Below the pieces are notes generated by a model. It saw only the letters and a list, made by a program, of their open reading frames with translations, made no database searches and was not told where the DNA came from. Of a stretch of 64,000 nt of DNA, positions 54,590-62,903 are shown piece after piece (the stretch's first letter is position 1; every line of letters starts with the position of its first letter). A program made the translations under genes and the position numbers. Origin of the DNA: Motiliproteus sp. (GTDB taxonomy: Bacteria; Pseudomonadota; Gammaproteobacteria; Pseudomonadales; Balneatricaceae); NCBI GenBank assembly GCA_026196225.1, contig JAPHRD010000021.1:1-64000 (forward strand), given 5' to 3'.

Positions 54590-55873
54590 ATGATTATCGA
54601 ACGAATGCTGTCCAATCTTAACGCTGCTGAGCCAGATTGCCTGCTCAAACTACTGCGCCGCATTGCCATTAGTGCGTTCGTGCTGATCATCTCTGTTTCC
54701 GGTTTTGGTATCTATCACGTCTACGAATCATACGTCGTTCAAAACGCCGAAAAAGACGCAGCCCGTATCAGCCAACTAATCGTCGCTCAGGAGGAGGTCT
54801 ACCTTTCCAGGGCCGAACTGGCTAACAATCCCAAAGCGCTATTGGATCCAGTAATTTTCAATTCTTTAGATCGTTCCCTGCGTAAATTTCTAACCCCTTT
54901 TGATATTCTGAAAATTAAAGTTTTCAATACCCAAGGCATTGTCATCTACAGTACCGATCCAACTATCATCGGCGAAGATTCATCTGCCAGCCAACAATTG
55001 GCAAACGCACTGGCAGGAAATATCGACTCAAAACTCCAAACCAAGGAATCGATCCATAACTTACAGTTTGTAGAGCGAAACCAAGTAGACGTGGTGGAAA
55101 CCTACATGCCTATCTATAACCCGCAAAACCAAATTATCGGTTCATTCGAAATTTATAAAGATATCACCAGCCACCGAAGTGAGATTATGTCGGGAGTGCT
55201 CTCATCCGTTGCCATCCTGGCAGGTATTTTGATTTTAATCTTCGGATTGGTGTATCAACTATTACGCATCTCCATTGCCCAGCTACGAGCAACTCAGGTC
55301 AAATTGCAGCATATCGCCACTACTGATGAACTCACCGGATTACTAAACCGGCGGGAAATTATGAGCCGGGCCGAGCAGGAATTTCTACGTCATCAACGGG
55401 CGTGCATCTACCATCCAGACTCCTCATTCAGCGCCATGATGATCGATATCGACCATTTCAAGCAGGTTAACGACCACTTTGGCCACACCACCGGAGACGC
55501 TGTGCTGCGGCAATTCTCGGAGCTATTGCAGGAACAATGTCGTGGATACACACACGTGGGCCGTTACGGTGGTGAAGAGTTTCTCATATTGCTTCCTGAT
55601 ACTGATCTGGACAAAGCTTTGGTGGTGGCCGAACGATTACGGATGGCAGTCAAAAGCTCCCCCATATCCCATGACAGTAATTCTGTAACCGTGACTCTTA
55701 GCGTAGGGATTTCGACGGTTAATGAACAGGATAGTGATTTCGACCAGATTTTGGTGCGGGCCGACCGGGCGCTCTATCACGCCAAAGAACTCGGTCGTGA
55801 TCGTGTGGTTACCGAATACTGTGATAAGAGCGATGATCAAGAGATTATCAACCCATCGCTATTCTGCGAATGA
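54590..55873 (+). CDS. Membrane diguanylate cyclase (GGDEF)
   Basis: About 427 aa. Two membrane segments (about 27-47, IAISAFVLIISVSGFGIYHV; about 200-222, VAILAGILILIFGLVYQLLR) enclose a periplasmic sensor region of about 150 residues. The cytoplasmic GGDEF domain has DELTGLLNRREIMSRAEQE, MMIDIDHFKQVNDHFGHTTG and the active site GRYGGEEFLILLPD. It should make cyclic di-GMP. The RxxD inhibitory site normally five residues before GGEEF is not present. Start choice between 54578 (GTG) and 54590 (ATG) is uncertain. Confidence 0.9.
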   Translation: MIIERMLSNLNAAEPDCLLKLLRRIAISAFVLIISVSGFGIYHVYESYVVQNAEKDAARISQLIVAQEEVYLSRAELANNPKALLDPVIFNSLDRSLRKFLTPFDILKIKVFNTQGIVIYSTDPTIIGEDSSASQQLANALAGNIDSKLQTKESIHNLQFVERNQVDVVETYMPIYNPQNQIIGSFEIYKDITSHRSEIMSGVLSSVAILAGILILIFGLVYQLLRISIAQLRATQVKLQHIATTDELTGLLNRREIMSRAEQEFLRHQRACIYHPDSSFSAMMIDIDHFKQVNDHFGHTTGDAVLRQFSELLQEQCRGYTHVGRYGGEEFLILLPDTDLDKALVVAERLRMAVKSSPISHDSNSVTVTLSVGISTVNEQDSDFDQILVRADRALYHAKELGRDRVVTEYCDKSDDQEIINPSLFCE

Positions 55874-55895
55874 ATTCTATAGCCGAAGCAATCAA

Positions 55896-57227
55896 TTAAT
55901 AATCGTGATTAGAAAAGATCGAAGAGCCGAAGAATTTTGCCGTCAGCAAGGGATTAGACGGAAAATAGAAGTGGACGTAAGACGCCACTAGGTTACCCAA
56001 CTGATAAAGAGTTTCTCCCGGGCGACGTCCATGACGGCGATCGCTGACGGTAACAGGCTCCATGCCACTCTCCATTCTGGAGTGATGAAACACATGGCCA
56101 CGAATATTCTGATCATCGATGGTGACAGAATGCATTCCCAATCCAGCCAAATGCTCCAGCATCTGCCCTCGGCCTGGCAACAATCCCACCATCCTTGATT
56201 CGATGCCGTGGCGATCCACCAGACTACCCAGCATATACATCATGCCGCCGCATTCAGCGAGAATATGTTTGCCTTCGTTATGAAATTCACGGATGGATGC
56301 CTTCATGGTGATATTGGCAGCCAACTCTTCCATGTAAAGCTCGGGATAACCGCCAGGAAACCATAAGCTATGAACGTTGGGCAGATAACGATCATGCAGA
56401 GGGGAAAAGAATACGACCTCCGCACCCAGGTTTTTGAGCAGTTCGAGATTAGCGTGATAGATAAAAGCAAAGCCTTCATCTCTGGCAACACCGATACGTA
56501 CACCTTCGAGTAGAGGCGGAATTTGCGCCTGAGGTATCTCCTGAAAGCTTACCGCGGCTGGCAGCTGGGTTATACCCGCTTTGGCCACCAGCTCCGCAGC
56601 CCGATCAAACTGCTGATCCAGAGCCTGCTTTTCCCGTTCAAGCAACAGGTCTTGATGACGATCGGTAATCTTGAACACCTTATCGTCGGGAAGATGACCG
56701 TAATATTCGATACCGTCCTGCAGGCGAATCCTGACCGGCTCGGGATTAAAGTTATCGCCAACTCGATTGACCAGAACACCACTGATAGGCAGATCAGAAC
56801 CAAGACTAACTAGATCATCAATAAATTCATCGCTACCCGATTGAATTTCAGAACCGTCCACCACCAACATGATGGGTAGACCGAAGCGGGAAGCTATCTC
56901 TGCACAGACGGGATTGGTATCGTAGAGACCAGTGCTGCATTCAACCAGGATAAGGTCAGCCTCTTGAGCGGCACTGTAAAGCATGTTCTGACAACGGGTT
57001 TCGCCCACCATCCAGAGGTCGAGATTATCCACCACCTGGCCGCTGGCGCATTCATGGATTAGCGGATCAAGAAAATCCGGCCCCGCTTTGAATACCCGTA
57101 CGTTTCGGCCCTGATTGCGATGGTATCTTGCTAAAGCTGCCGTGACAGTTGTCCTGCCCTGATTGTAACCGGAAGCGGCAATCAGAAGAGCCGGACATTG
57201 CAGTTTGCTTTGATCAGATTCCATCAA
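55896..57227 (-). CDS. cbiA: Cobyrinate a,c-diamide synthase
   Basis: 443 aa. The N-terminal dethiobiotin-synthetase-like ATPase domain has ALLIAASGYNQGRTTVTAAL, VFKAGPDFLDP and LVECSTGLYD. The C-terminal glutamine amidotransferase domain has LWFPGGYPELY, the Cys in HILAECGGMMYMLG, and ASYVHFYFPSNP with the His. Amidates the a and c side chains of cobyrinate in B12 synthesis. The P-loop reads NQGRTT where GxGKTT is usual, an Arg for the invariant Lys. No other cobalamin gene is in the window. Confidence 0.88.
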   Translation of the reverse strand: MMESDQSKLQCPALLIAASGYNQGRTTVTAALARYHRNQGRNVRVFKAGPDFLDPLIHECASGQVVDNLDLWMVGETRCQNMLYSAAQEADLILVECSTGLYDTNPVCAEIASRFGLPIMLVVDGSEIQSGSDEFIDDLVSLGSDLPISGVLVNRVGDNFNPEPVRIRLQDGIEYYGHLPDDKVFKITDRHQDLLLEREKQALDQQFDRAAELVAKAGITQLPAAVSFQEIPQAQIPPLLEGVRIGVARDEGFAFIYHANLELLKNLGAEVVFFSPLHDRYLPNVHSLWFPGGYPELYMEELAANITMKASIREFHNEGKHILAECGGMMYMLGSLVDRHGIESRMVGLLPGRGQMLEHLAGLGMHSVTIDDQNIRGHVFHHSRMESGMEPVTVSDRRHGRRPGETLYQLGNLVASYVHFYFPSNPLLTAKFFGSSIFSNHDY

Positions 57228-57307
57228 CGTTCTCCATGGCGCTGGTTTCCAAGTGTAGCAACTTCATCTCTAAAGAAAAGGTGAATATCAATCCAAAAAA
57301 CGCAGGC

Positions 57308-57523
57308 CTATTGCTGCTGTGATTTGAAACTATCGACGCAGCGACGGCAAACACAGACTTTTCCTCGTTGATGCGGCGGTAACTGCTTTAGCAAGGCTTC
57401 AGGTACCTTGTCGCTGAAACACCAACAGGGGGTCTCTGAATTGCTGTTATTGCTGGCCATGGCACAGCTATTTTCCTCACCACATAGAGGGCAGCGCTGA
57501 GGACTCAGGTTATTCATTGTCAT
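57308..57523 (-). CDS. Cysteine-rich CWC-family protein
   Basis: 71 aa with eight cysteines: CPLCGEENSCAM, PCWCFSD, VCVCRRCVDSF. The CWC motif and spacing fit the small cysteine-rich CWC family, probable metal binders. The start overlaps the end of the MerR gene by 14 bp, so it is translated from the same transcript and may belong to metal homeostasis. Confidence 0.82.
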   Translation of the reverse strand: MTMNNLSPQRCPLCGEENSCAMASNNSNSETPCWCFSDKVPEALLKQLPPHQRGKVCVCRRCVDSFKSQQQ

Positions 57524-57977
57524 CGGCTGCTCCGTGGGAGTGTTGACACAATTGGTGATCTGCCAAAACCGACATCACCTGGCAGCTGTGATTATCTCCG
57601 GATTTACAGGCATTGATCATCATTTTCAGTTCGTCTCGAAGGCCGCTGAGCTGATCAATTTTGCGCTCGATCCGATGCAGATGCTCAAGGGCTATTTGAT
57701 CCGCACGATGGCAGCCATCCTCTGTGGATGCACGACTATCCTGCTGAAACTGATCAAGCTCCAACAATTCACGGATCGCCTTGATGGGAAAGCCCAGCTC
57801 CCGGCCATGACAGATAAACCGCAGTGTTTGTAGATGATGAGCATTATAGCGGCGCTGCCCACCCTCAGTGCGGGGGGGATTGGGTAGTAGTTCGATCCCC
57901 TCATAGTATCTGATTGTAGGAACCTTGCATCCAGTCTGCTTCGACAACTGACCGATAGTAAATAGTTGCAAATCCAT
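57510..57977 (-). CDS. MerR-family metal-responsive regulator (CadR/ZntR-like)
   Basis: 155 aa from the ATG at 57977 (MDLQLFTIGQLSKQTGCKVP); a longer frame reaches 58079 but runs across the divergent promoter. Winged helix (TIGQLSKQTGCKVPTIRYYE), the long dimer helix (HLHRIERKIDQLSGLRDELK) and metal-loop cysteines (DGCHRADQ, ACKSGDNHSCQ) followed by a His/Cys tail CQHSHGAADD. Layout is that of Cd/Pb/Zn sensors. It should twist the promoter at 57981-58011 to switch on the divergent CDF exporter. Confidence 0.9.
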   Translation of the reverse strand: MDLQLFTIGQLSKQTGCKVPTIRYYEGIELLPNPPRTEGGQRRYNAHHLQTLRFICHGRELGFPIKAIRELLELDQFQQDSRASTEDGCHRADQIALEHLHRIERKIDQLSGLRDELKMMINACKSGDNHSCQVMSVLADHQLCQHSHGAADDNE

Positions 57978-57980
57978 ACT

Positions 57981-58011
57981 TGAACCTCTAGCTACTATAG
58001 GTTTTATACTG
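57981..58011 (+). promoter_or_regulatory. MerR-type promoter with 19-bp spacer
   Basis: TTGAAC and TATACT separated by 19 bp; the spacer holds the dyad ACCTCTAGCTACTATAGGT, which overlaps both elements as in mer, znt and cad promoters. Reads toward the CDF gene at 58045. Confidence 0.9.
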
Positions 58012-58044
58012 CAACCGTAATCCGAATTTTGCAAGGCTGAAACC

Positions 58045-58689
58045 ATGAGCTGCAACTGTTCAGAAAATCTAAAATTCAATGGTCTGTCGCCAACCTACAA
58101 GCGTATTTTGTGGATTGTGATAGCGATCAACGCAGCCATGTTCGTAACTGAAATCAGCGCTGGTTTTATCGCCCAATCACAATCCCTAAAAGCCGATGCC
58201 TTGGATTTCCTGGGAGATTCGATCACCTATGCCCTCAGTCTCTACGTGATCGGCAAGTCGTTGCAGCTACGCACCAAGGTGGCGTTATTGAAAGGCTACA
58301 GCTTGGGCTTGCTTAGTCTCTGGGTGCTGGCCAGCACTTTGTATCGAGTGATGGTGTCACCGACGCCGGAACCACTGATCATGGGAAGTATCGGCCTGAT
58401 GGCGCTAGCCGCTAACCTGATCAGCGTGCTGTTATTAATGAGGTATCGGGATGGCGATGCGAATGTCCGTTCGGTTTGGCTGTGCAGCAGAAACGACGCT
58501 ATTGGTAACGTTGCGGTGATGTTAGCAGCCTTGGCAGTTTGGAAAACCGGATCTCACTGGCCCGACCTAGTGGTCGCCTTTTTGATGGCTGCACTGTTTC
58601 TCAACTCAGCACTGCAGATTGTTCGCCAGGCCCGCCAGGAGCAGGCAGAAGCAGAGGCATTGAAAGGTCAATCATCCTGCGCTAAATAG
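58045..58689 (+). CDS. CDF-family metal cation exporter
   Basis: 214 aa, the membrane part of a cation diffusion facilitator with six segments and only a short Cys-containing N-terminus (MSCNCSENL). Metal site residues in SLKADALDFLGDSITYALSL and in WLCSRNDAIGNVAVMLAALA. The usual C-terminal cytoplasmic domain of about 80 residues is absent, as in the DmeF-like short group found beside MerR regulators. Likely exports Zn, Cd or Co into the periplasm under MerR control. Its end overlaps the convergent next gene by 22 bp. Confidence 0.88.
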   Translation: MSCNCSENLKFNGLSPTYKRILWIVIAINAAMFVTEISAGFIAQSQSLKADALDFLGDSITYALSLYVIGKSLQLRTKVALLKGYSLGLLSLWVLASTLYRVMVSPTPEPLIMGSIGLMALAANLISVLLLMRYRDGDANVRSVWLCSRNDAIGNVAVMLAALAVWKTGSHWPDLVVAFLMAALFLNSALQIVRQARQEQAEAEALKGQSSCAK

Positions 58690-59372
58690 GCACTAAAGAT
58701 CGAACGGATCTCCTGCATGTTTTCGTCGATGGCGAAAGGCATCAAGTTAGTAAACATATCCAGGATGACAACGGCATTAACCGAAGAATCCTTCTCGGAA
58801 GCGTGACGTAAACGTTCGGCGATGCTTTTGTTCATTTGGTGCAGATCCTCATAGATCTGCTTGAGACCGTCCAGCTCCAAACTGGGCTGCTGCCCCTGCT
58901 GTTTTCTCAGATATTGCGCCAGCAAAAACATCCCCACCGCCCGATACAAGGTCTCGTCTTCGGTGGCCAATGGCAGGTGAAAACGGGCCATGGGTTTAAG
59001 GTAATTGGTATAGGGGCAACCACTGGTAGCGATCAGCAGGCCCAATAACGAACTCAACCCCCGCTGTGCGGTAGTTCGTTGACTGATACAGCGCTCTTCA
59101 GTCTGCACCTGCAGTTCAATCTCTTCATAAGAGCAGATATCGTTAAACAGATTTACCGCAGGGATTAATTGCAGCGCCACCGGGCAATAGGGGTGCTGTT
59201 GTGGCTGCAAGGGGCAATGCTGGCATTGATTGAACTCGAGTCGGGTCCAGTCAGGGTGAGGTTCGTTATCCCTGTTTACCACTTCCAGGGTTTCGGCGTT
59301 GAGCACCAACTCATAGTTTTCCCAACGCTCATTATTGAGCAGAAACTGATAGTGAAAGACGAGTGCATCCAT
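58668..59372 (-). CDS. Conserved hypothetical protein (DUF6901-like)
   Basis: 234 aa, cytoplasmic, no membrane segment. An N-terminal beta region (FHYQFLLNNERWENYELVLN), a cluster FNQCQHCPLQPQQHPYCPVA with three cysteines, and a helical C-terminal half (TLYRAVGMFLLAQYLRKQQG, QIYEDLHQMNKSIAERLRHA). The CxxCPL pattern suggests a small metal or redox site. I assign it to the DUF6901 group with limited confidence; function unknown. Confidence 0.7.
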   Translation of the reverse strand: MDALVFHYQFLLNNERWENYELVLNAETLEVVNRDNEPHPDWTRLEFNQCQHCPLQPQQHPYCPVALQLIPAVNLFNDICSYEEIELQVQTEERCISQRTTAQRGLSSLLGLLIATSGCPYTNYLKPMARFHLPLATEDETLYRAVGMFLLAQYLRKQQGQQPSLELDGLKQIYEDLHQMNKSIAERLRHASEKDSSVNAVVILDMFTNLMPFAIDENMQEIRSIFSAYLAQDD

Positions 59373-59441
59373 AGTCCAGGCTCTTTCCTTATTTACCTCA
59401 CTCTTTCCCTCACTATAGATCAGAAAGGCAGGTTACCCGGT

Positions 59442-59810
59442 TCAACCCTCGCAATACCACTCCAAAGATAGGGAGACCGAATCGGCAAAACGGAGCGCAT
59501 GGGGTTTATCAATGGTAACTTTAGCGTACTGCACCCACTCGTGATCACTGCAGATCTCCAACACATCGGACACCAGCTTTTCCAGCAGCAGAAAACGCCC
59601 CTCCTCCACATGCTGAATAATATTTTTGGTAATCACCTTGTAGTTGAGGGCATTCTCAACGTTGTCAGAATTGCAGGCCTTTTCGGCGGGGTAATGGATC
59701 TCGATATTGATCACTACATCCTGAAGTTTGGTCATCTCTTCGGGGTTGAAGCCGATATAGGTGCGTAAACGCAAGTTACTGATATTGATGATGGCGTTAC
59801 TGATCGACAT
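59442..59810 (-). CDS. folX: Dihydroneopterin triphosphate 2'-epimerase
   Basis: 122 aa. [33 protein letters not shown] and [20 protein letters not shown] are FolX rather than FolB features ([15 protein letters not shown]). Converts 7,8-dihydroneopterin triphosphate to dihydromonapterin triphosphate for monapterin synthesis. Length normal. Transcribed in the same direction as mltF but 80 bp apart. Confidence 0.88.
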   Translation of the reverse strand: MSISNAIINISNLRLRTYIGFNPEEMTKLQDVVINIEIHYPAEKACNSDNVENALNYKVITKNIIQHVEEGRFLLLEKLVSDVLEICSDHEWVQYAKVTIDKPHALRFADSVSLSLEWYCEG

Positions 59811-59890
59811 CCAAACTCTCCCTGACTAAATTGCTATTACCTTAACCCAACGATCCCTGCATGCAAATCGCGAAATCCACAGGGTTTGAT

Positions 59891-61567
59891 TTAGCCACCT
59901 GCCGATGAACTAGTAGAGGAACTGGCAGCATCACTCGCGACAGCAGCACCCGGTTGCTTCAGGGACTCCTCACAAATCGCAGTCTTACAAGAGACGGTTT
60001 CTGAAGAGATCGACTGCAGCAGTCGATTTTTCTCAGCCAGTAGCTGACTGGAGAGCCGGTAGGCGGTGTAGTATTTGAAGATTCGGCTAACATAATTAAC
60101 CGTCTCTTTACCCACCACCTGCATTGCAGCCACCTCCACCTGGCCAAACCAACGGTTGCGATCTAACCCCAGTTTTTCCGCTCGGCGCCGCATCTTTCTG
60201 ACATTACCCGGCCCGGCGTTGTAGGCCGCCCAGGAGAAAAACAGCTGATCCGCCTCGCTGATCTTAGGATCATCAAAGTAACGGTCACGCAAAAACGCCA
60301 GATATTTAGCTCCCGCATGAACGTTGTTTTCAAGCTTGTCTATCTGTTTGATAGCTACCTGCTTGTCTGCCGCAGTGGTGGGTAACAATTGCATAATCCC
60401 TACGGCCCCACGATGACTCTTTAGACTCTGATCGAAACGGGATTCCTGATAGGCCTGGGCAGCTAACGCCAAAGGATCGATACGATATTGCTGACCGTAG
60501 CGAGCAAACAGTGGCAGTAATCGATTGAGCTTATCCCGCTCACCGCTGATCAGCGGGTCCTTAATCCAACGGGTGGTTCCCAGATATCGCTTAGTCAACA
60601 TATTGCCCAGCAGGGTACCCTTTTTGGCGGTTCCCTTGATGAACGATGTCAGACTGGCGTATAGCTGCGGATTATCTTTGCGCACCGCCCATCCCAGTTG
60701 GTTAGAATCGCTGACCACAGCCTGCTGCTCAACCACCAGATTCGTCAGCACCTGGCTCCACAGGTCGGCCTTGTAGCTGTCCACCACCGTGTATTTCATC
60801 ACCCCGGCATTAACCAACTCCAGCAGATCTTCGCTGAGTAGCAATGGATCTGCCTCGACAATATGTATCTTCTTTTCAAGCAGCCCCAGGCTACGATTAA
60901 AAGCCCTCAAATGTTCCGCATAACTGCTGCCATTAAGCAGATAAACTGTCTTTCCTTGTAGCTCCGGCAATGTTGAAATCGGTGCAGCATCCTTGTGGCG
61001 CACCACCAACTCCTTCACCAGCAATTTGCCGCCACTGGCAAACAACACCTGCTTTTTTCGCTCAGGGGTCACCGTTAACAAAGCTGCAGCAATATCCCCC
61101 ACTCCCTCGTTCAAGGCAGGAATCAGCCGATTAAATGGAACTGGAATGTATTTAATCGATAGCTTCTGATCGGCCCGAGTGACTCCGGCATTGAGCTGCT
61201 TCTCAAAGGCCCGCAAGGCGTCTGCCTGGAGCCCACGAATATAGCCGTCATCAAGAAAGAAATCGGTCTGGCTGTAGGTGACCAAAGCCCGAATCACCCC
61301 ACGCTCACGCAAACCATCAAGATCATCCCGATAACGCCCAACGGAAAGTGCTGACAGCAGCTGTTGTTCGATTTGGTCACGGGACTTTTCAGTTTGAGAA
61401 TCAACGCCAACGGTGGAAGCCGTCTTAGCTGCTGGTGGTTTCGGCGTGGATGCAGTCTCGGTGTCCGACTTGCCACAACCAACACCGAATGCCGCCAAAC
61501 ACAGCAACAAAAGGTACGCGCAGGCCGGTCTTAATCCTGTAGCCCTGTTGTAATTGTTGTTCAGCAT
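59891..61567 (-). CDS. mltF: Membrane-bound lytic transglycosylase F-like
   Basis: 558 aa. Type II signal LLLLCLAAFGVGCGKS with a lipobox Cys at about 31. A periplasmic solute-binding-type domain lies at about 80-330 (GVIRALVTYSQTDFFLDDGY, LTVTPERKKQVLFASGGKLL), and an SLT domain at about 345-480 with the catalytic Glu in ALAAQAYQESRFDQSLKSHR, GAVGIMQLLPTTAADKQ and WAAYNAGPGNVRKMRRRAEK. Cleaves glycan strands forming 1,6-anhydromuropeptides at the outer membrane. Confidence 0.93.
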   Translation of the reverse strand: MLNNNYNRATGLRPACAYLLLLCLAAFGVGCGKSDTETASTPKPPAAKTASTVGVDSQTEKSRDQIEQQLLSALSVGRYRDDLDGLRERGVIRALVTYSQTDFFLDDGYIRGLQADALRAFEKQLNAGVTRADQKLSIKYIPVPFNRLIPALNEGVGDIAAALLTVTPERKKQVLFASGGKLLVKELVVRHKDAAPISTLPELQGKTVYLLNGSSYAEHLRAFNRSLGLLEKKIHIVEADPLLLSEDLLELVNAGVMKYTVVDSYKADLWSQVLTNLVVEQQAVVSDSNQLGWAVRKDNPQLYASLTSFIKGTAKKGTLLGNMLTKRYLGTTRWIKDPLISGERDKLNRLLPLFARYGQQYRIDPLALAAQAYQESRFDQSLKSHRGAVGIMQLLPTTAADKQVAIKQIDKLENNVHAGAKYLAFLRDRYFDDPKISEADQLFFSWAAYNAGPGNVRKMRRRAEKLGLDRNRWFGQVEVAAMQVVGKETVNYVSRIFKYYTAYRLSSQLLAEKNRLLQSISSETVSCKTAICEESLKQPGAAVASDAASSSTSSSAGG

Positions 61568-61695
61568 AGATCGAACTCAAGTAAGTTATTGCTCTCAAAG
61601 CAGTTAGTTACCCTTTAGGGATAAAAACATCTAATCTTTATAGAAGCAACATCGGAATAACGGAAGCAACACATCCTCAGAAGGACAGATTTTCA

Positions 61696-62871
61696 ATGAC
61701 AGCCACACCCTTTAATTGGCAGGACCCGTTCAACCTGGATTCACAACTTGGTGAAGAGGAACGCATGGTTCGCGACAGCGCCCGCGACTACGCCCAAGAC
61801 AAATTGATGCCACGCATCCTTGACGCCAACCGCCACGAACAATTCGATCGCAATATCATGCTGGAGCTGGGCGAGTTGGGCTTGCTAGGCGCTACTCTGC
61901 CAGAGGCCTATGGTTGCGCCAACGTCAACTACGTCTGCTATGGCCTGATTGCCCGTGAGATCGAACGGGTGGACAGCAGTTACCGCTCCGCCCTCAGTGT
62001 CCAGTCATCCCTGGTAATGCACCCCATACATAGTTACGGCAGCGATGAACAGCGAACCAAATACCTGCCAAAACTTGCCACGGGCGAATGGGTAGGCTGC
62101 TTCGGTTTAACCGAGCCCGACTCTGGTTCCGACCCCGGCAGCATGCGTACTCGTGCCACCAAGACCGACGATGGCTACTTGCTCAACGGCAGCAAGATGT
62201 GGATAACCAACTCGCCCATCGCCGATGTGATGGTGGTCTGGGCCAAGCTCGACGGAGAGATTAGGGGATTTGTTCTGGAAAGAGGTATGACCGGACTGAA
62301 CACTCCAAAAATCGAAGGGAAATTCAGCCTCCGTGCCTCGGTCACTGGTGAGATCGTAATGGACAACGTCGAGGTGCCAGAAGCCAATCTGCTTCCCAAT
62401 GCCAGTGGTCTCAAAGGTCCATTTGGCTGCCTGAATAAAGCGAGATACGGCATTTCTTGGGGGGCGCTGGGAGCAGCCGAATTCTGCTGGCAGCAGGCTC
62501 GGCAATACTGTCTAGATCGCCAGCAGTTTGGCCGCCCCTTGGCTGCCAATCAGCTGATCCAGAAAAAGCTGGCGGATATGCAGACCGAAATTAGTTTAGG
62601 CCTACAGGGCTGTCTGCAAGCCGGTCGGCTGATGGACGACGATGGCTGCCCGCCTGAACTAATCTCGCTGCTAAAACGCAACTCCTGCGGCAAGGCTTTG
62701 GAGATTGCCCGCAACGCCCGGGATATGCACGGCGGCAACGGCATCAGCGATGAGTTCCATATCATCCGTCACGTTATGAATCTGGAGGCAGTCAATACCT
62801 ATGAAGGCACCCACGATGTTCACGCGCTGATTCTGGGGCGGGCGCAAACGGGAATCCAGAGTTTCTGCTGA
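61696..62871 (+). CDS. gcdH: Glutaryl-CoA dehydrogenase
   Basis: 391 aa. Acyl-CoA dehydrogenase fold: [56 protein letters not shown], the catalytic Glu in [20 protein letters not shown], and an N-terminal [40 protein letters not shown] is characteristic of GcdH. Oxidatively decarboxylates glutaryl-CoA to crotonyl-CoA in lysine and tryptophan breakdown. AGAAGGAC lies just upstream of the ATG. Followed 32 bp later by an E1 gene on the same strand. Confidence 0.9.
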   Translation: MTATPFNWQDPFNLDSQLGEEERMVRDSARDYAQDKLMPRILDANRHEQFDRNIMLELGELGLLGATLPEAYGCANVNYVCYGLIAREIERVDSSYRSALSVQSSLVMHPIHSYGSDEQRTKYLPKLATGEWVGCFGLTEPDSGSDPGSMRTRATKTDDGYLLNGSKMWITNSPIADVMVVWAKLDGEIRGFVLERGMTGLNTPKIEGKFSLRASVTGEIVMDNVEVPEANLLPNASGLKGPFGCLNKARYGISWGALGAAEFCWQQARQYCLDRQQFGRPLAANQLIQKKLADMQTEISLGLQGCLQAGRLMDDDGCPPELISLLKRNSCGKALEIARNARDMHGGNGISDEFHIIRHVMNLEAVNTYEGTHDVHALILGRAQTGIQSFC

Positions 62872-62903
62872 TGTTCAGTAGAAGTGCTTAGGAGCAATGA
62901 TCG

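Noticed and set aside
57228..57307. Possible cobalamin riboswitch at the cobyrinate synthase gene
   Set aside because: The gap upstream is only 80 bp and shows no B12-box-like sequence.
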